A program made the position numbers and the translations under genes. DNA of 8,770 nt. It comes from UBA9642 sp964545585 (lineage in GTDB: Archaea; Nanobdellota; Nanobdellia; Woesearchaeales; UBA9642). Within the stretch, counting starts at the first letter, position 1, and each line of letters begins with the position of its first letter. The stretch lies in the NCBI GenBank assembly GCA_964545585.1, contig CAZJFT010000040.1:1-8770 (forward strand), in the 5' to 3' direction. This document shows, one piece after another, positions 5,767-8,770 of the stretch. The notes below the pieces were generated by a model. That model did not search any database and was not told the DNA's origin. It saw only the letters and a list, made by a program, of their open reading frames with translations.

Positions 5767-8673
5767 TTAATCGTTCTCACTTAAGAACTTGTCCCAATTC
5801 ACCTTCCAGATTATTATCCTTGTGCCTGTGATGTCTGTAGTGTCGTAGAACTTATCGAAATATTCTGTGTTCTGGCCGTTAAGGAAGAATAGTTTGGTGA
5901 ATGTTGAATCGACAAGCAACGGGTCAGATATCAATGCAGTATAAGTCGGTTGCGCTTCATCCCTATTGACGAACAATGCCATTCCTAATGATATTGTCGC
6001 ATTATTGGACTTATATTTTCTTGTAGTGTTATCGACTATCGCCAATTCAGAAAACGATCCTTTCGTCTCTTGCAATTTTCTTCCAGACTGGTCATAGAAT
6101 GCTATTATGAGATCGCTGTTCTCTGGTGATGTGAGATTCACTATTGCTCTATCAATAACTGTTATTGTCTGGCCATTATTGCCTATGCCCATCCCGACAT
6201 TGCATATTACTGTGTCGGACACATTCTGGCATCCTATAGTGTTTCCTGCGTAGCTTGGCCATGGGGCTATCCAATCATTTGTCTCTCTATCTGTTTGCAA
6301 CGATTGCACCTCATAGTATATCCTTGTCGCCTCATTATCTGTATAATTGAACCTCTCCTTCAATATTGCTGTCCCCTCTGATAAGGATTTAGGCCTTACT
6401 TCGCTTATTATGAATGCCCTGTCGAAGTCCCATAATCCGAAATGTGCCCATACTCCTGCCTTACCGACCATATCTCCTGATGTTATGAAGTAATTCTCTG
6501 GAGGAGTGCAATGGCTGTATTTTACGATGTCTTGCGCATTATTGAATCCTATGTTTTCAAGATATTCTATAGCATCATCCTTATCCATCATTATAATCTC
6601 CTTTACTACATTATGCGCTCTTTCTGTATCATTATATTTTTCATTTATCTTCTGGAATAGAGTATTTGACCCGCAATCGAGCATCCTCAATATAGCTACT
6701 GACTCTTTTTCGTTGTTCGACTGCAATGCTTTTCCTAGCCAGTGTGCATTAGGATGGTTCTGTGATGCGCCGTCAAGAGTCACTCTCCTGTCTGCCACAT
6801 ACTTGAACCAATGTCCGAAGTCCCACCAAGAATTTATTATCGCATCAGGCTTTGACTCCTCCCTTATTTTTGTCAATCCATCCCACCAACCCTTAGTTAT
6901 CGAAGGCACATAGCTCTCTCCAGTGGCTATTGCCATATTCACAGGCGTTATCAATATCAAACATAGGAGTATGAATGCCCCTATTTTTGTCCAGGACTCG
7001 TTCATCTTGAAATGATCTTTTCCCATCCTGACAATATATTGATGGATATATCCTACTGTGACGCCCATGGCTACTGAGAATGCAGGCACTAAAAGCATGA
7101 TGAATCTTATTCCTTTAAGGCTTGCAAATATCATTCCTACATACCATACTGCAAGAAGCAATGCCACTTTTATGTCGATTTTGCTGTTCTTGTCTAAAAG
7201 CACCAGTATCAATGCTAAAATTACTGGGAGCAGCAATAATGCAAGGAATAGGTTAGTGTTCAATGCCTGCCCGGAAGCCGATGTCAAATAAATGAACATC
7301 AAGAATGATGCTATTATCAATATGTATTCTTTCATGTCAGGCTTCCTCTTGACGAGTGTAAATATTATGCCGAGCAACCCTAAGGCGAACAGAAGATTCA
7401 TCCCGAATGATGTCTGTCCGATGACTGTAGCGATGTTCGCTTCATTCAATTCAGCGACTGTAGTGTATACGTTAGGCCAGAGGTCTGAATGAGTCGCGAC
7501 CTTCAATGTCGATAGGTAAAAGAATGGTGCTTCAACCACGCCCTTGAATGTAGTGAATGATGTGAATATTGACACGAATACCATTGTTGAAATGAACAGT
7601 ATTCCTAACATCAATAATGAATGGCTAAGCTCTTTGTTGAACAGCTTCTTGAAGCTCTTATGCTGTAGGTAATTCTTCACTAACTCGAACCCTATGTAGC
7701 CTATTACTGCAACGATTATGAAATCGAATATGTACCACCAGCCGCCCCATGCGAAGCTGAACACTCCTAATGCGAGTCCTGCTGCTCCTGCGAGGATGTA
7801 TCTCTTTATGTTCGATTTTGACTCGTATGCTTCAAGGAATATCCATAATATCACCAATGGGAACATGACATTCCATACATCAGTATCGGAACCCAGCGTC
7901 CTCGATATGAACAATGGGCTCGTGGCTATGAACATGGCTGCAAAGAATCCTGCAGTCTCATTCATCAATCTCCTGCCTATGAAGAATGCTGCTATCGCTG
8001 CAATGACTGCAAGCACCGTCGGGAGCAAGAATGCTGCATGCATCAATGTTGTGTTCTTATCGAAAATCTTGATGAAAGAGTGAAGATAGAATATCCCATA
8101 TGAATGCATAGATGGTCCTGTTTCGAAACCGAGGGGTGCAAGCATCTTGTTGTCTATGCATTTTCCATCCCTCAATTCATCACAAACCATCCCTTTTTGT
8201 TCAATATTTCGTGCATATCGCAAATATGTATATGAATCTAGGTCTCCAAGGAATGTCCATTCCTTGCCATTTTCTGTGTATCTGAATCCTGTCTTGAAAT
8301 AATCAGAAGTCTGCTTGACGCTAGCATCCAAATCTGCCATGTTTGCAGCCTTGAATTGTTCGAATTGCTGATTGATTAATGTGTCCCTTTGTGCTTGTGG
8401 GAGATTAGGATATTGTGCATTCACTTGCTGCACAATCCCATTCCTGTAGTAGTTATATACTGAATTCTCTGCCCATGATTCTGTCGCTGGAAGATATTGT
8501 GGTAGTGTCCTTACATATATTGTCAAAATCACAGGGATTAATACTAACAATGTTATCAATAATATCTTTGTGAGTTTGCTCGAGAAAAATCCTCCCTTGA
8601 ACATTTTCCTTATCTTAGAAAAATCGAAGCTTATACTTTTTTCTTCGCCTGAATCATTATCTTTATCTTCCAT
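5767..8673 (-). CDS. aglB: Oligosaccharyltransferase, STT3/AglB family
   Basis: This 968-residue GT-C membrane enzyme moves a glycan from a dolichol-type lipid carrier to Asn in N-x-S/T sequons on the outer face. It has a short cytoplasmic N-terminus, helix 1 near 34-53, a multi-helix membrane part to about residue 582, then a globular external domain. Visible motifs are the first DxD D144-L-D146, the second DxD D263-T-D265, TVAE (405-408) as the TIxE loop Glu, GIRF with R523, W616-W-D-F-G620 as the sequon-binding WWDxG, and D734-M-V-G-K738 as the archaeal DK/MI-type motif. All expected catalytic residues are present. The first external loop before the first DxD is long (about 56-140), with a Gln-rich helical stretch. 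I use ATG at 8673 because GGGGTG (8681-8686) lies seven bases ahead. An upstream in-frame TTG at 8688 would add five residues but overlaps that site. The lipid-sugar operon nearby may feed the same glycan. Confidence 0.96.
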   Translation of the reverse strand: MEDKDNDSGEEKSISFDFSKIRKMFKGGFFSSKLTKILLITLLVLIPVILTIYVRTLPQYLPATESWAENSVYNYYRNGIVQQVNAQYPNLPQAQRDTLINQQFEQFKAANMADLDASVKQTSDYFKTGFRYTENGKEWTFLGDLDSYTYLRYARNIEQKGMVCDELRDGKCIDNKMLAPLGFETGPSMHSYGIFYLHSFIKIFDKNTTLMHAAFLLPTVLAVIAAIAAFFIGRRLMNETAGFFAAMFIATSPLFISRTLGSDTDVWNVMFPLVILWIFLEAYESKSNIKRYILAGAAGLALGVFSFAWGGWWYIFDFIIVAVIGYIGFELVKNYLQHKSFKKLFNKELSHSLLMLGILFISTMVFVSIFTSFTTFKGVVEAPFFYLSTLKVATHSDLWPNVYTTVAELNEANIATVIGQTSFGMNLLFALGLLGIIFTLVKRKPDMKEYILIIASFLMFIYLTSASGQALNTNLFLALLLLPVILALILVLLDKNSKIDIKVALLLAVWYVGMIFASLKGIRFIMLLVPAFSVAMGVTVGYIHQYIVRMGKDHFKMNESWTKIGAFILLCLILITPVNMAIATGESYVPSITKGWWDGLTKIREESKPDAIINSWWDFGHWFKYVADRRVTLDGASQNHPNAHWLGKALQSNNEKESVAILRMLDCGSNTLFQKINEKYNDTERAHNVVKEIIMMDKDDAIEYLENIGFNNAQDIVKYSHCTPPENYFITSGDMVGKAGVWAHFGLWDFDRAFIISEVRPKSLSEGTAILKERFNYTDNEATRIYYEVQSLQTDRETNDWIAPWPSYAGNTIGCQNVSDTVICNVGMGIGNNGQTITVIDRAIVNLTSPENSDLIIAFYDQSGRKLQETKGSFSELAIVDNTTRKYKSNNATISLGMALFVNRDEAQPTYTALISDPLLVDSTFTKLFFLNGQNTEYFDKFYDTTDITGTRIIIWKVNWDKFLSEND

Positions 8674-8680
8674 ATAATAG

Positions 8681-8686
8681 CACCCC
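8681..8686 (-). promoter_or_regulatory. Ribosome-binding site deciding the aglB start
   Basis: On the minus strand this reads GGGGTG, seven bases before the ATG at 8673. It contains GGTG, part of the archaeal anti-16S match GGAGGTGAT. The alternative TTG start at 8688 shares its G with this run, so it has no site of its own. Confidence 0.6.
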
Positions 8687-8707
8687 AAGTAGCGAGTATC
8701 AGGTGGA

Positions 8708-8715
8708 TTTATAAA
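8708..8715 (-). promoter_or_regulatory. TATA box of aglB
   Basis: TTTATAAA is centred about 38 bases before the ATG at 8673. A transcript start 25-26 bases downstream falls near 8686, giving a leader of roughly 12 bases that just includes the GGGGTG site. This agrees well with the chosen ATG. The leader would be too short for a riboswitch. Confidence 0.6.
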
Positions 8716-8730
8716 TTTTTATGAAATGTT

Positions 8731-8758
8731 TTTCATGTGATATTTCATGTGATATTTC
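8731..8758. repeat. Tandem 12-base repeat upstream of the aglB promoter
   Basis: TTTCATGTGATA occurs twice back to back (8731-8742, 8743-8754), followed by TTTC, the start of a third unit. It begins 15 bases upstream of the TATA box as read on the minus strand. The position suits a regulator or activator site; chance low-complexity repetition is possible. Confidence 0.6.
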
Positions 8759-8770
8759 TTATCTTTGAAT

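Noticed and set aside
7058..8083. Several plus-strand open frames inside aglB, of 66 to 121 residues
   Set aside because: They are shadows of the long oligosaccharyltransferase frame, with no ribosome-binding sites or recognisable domains.
8674..8688. Five-residue N-terminal extension of AglB from a TTG start
   Set aside because: The TTG overlaps the GGGGTG site that serves the ATG at 8673, and the predicted transcript start leaves no leader for it.

Overview
The window looks archaeal, from an AT-rich genome. The grounds are TATA-box promoters (TTTATAAA or TTTATATAT type) about 25-30 bases ahead of genes that have very short leaders or none, and a single-subunit oligosaccharyltransferase of the AglB type. 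A DPANN-type lineage (Woesearchaeota/Pacearchaeota-like) is my inference from the long first external loop of AglB and the compact operons; nothing here proves the taxon. No mobile-element gene, tRNA, rRNA or CRISPR array was seen.

Layout. Bases 1-4470 hold six genes on the minus strand, read right to left: an NAD-dependent epimerase-like SDR (3523-4470), an FAD-dependent amine-oxidase-fold oxidoreductase (2232-3521), a PAP2 phosphatase (1644-2132), a UbiA-family prenyltransferase of the polyprenyl-phosphate phosphoribosyltransferase type (743-1633), and two small four-helix EamA/SMR proteins (299-685 and 1-302). The last is cut by the window edge. A 120-base divergent promoter region (4471-4590) separates this operon from a second SDR on the plus strand (4591-5628). 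A 138-base convergent spacer with a 94-base inverted-repeat element follows, then the large oligosaccharyltransferase gene on the minus strand (5767-8673) with its promoter and a tandem 12-base repeat upstream.

How the genes may work together. UbiA-type phosphoribosyltransferase, PAP2 phosphatase, a flavin oxidoreductase, an SDR and an ArnE/ArnF-like SMR pair form a plausible complete route. A polyprenyl phosphate would receive 5-phosphoribose, lose the 5-phosphate, be epimerised through a keto intermediate and be flipped across the membrane. This parallels the mycobacterial decaprenyl-phosphoryl-arabinose pathway, but the flavoprotein is not of the DprE1 family. AglB close by shows the locus is devoted to surface glycosylation. 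The family assignments are well supported by motifs. The assembled pathway, the identity of the sugar and any use of it by AglB are inference.
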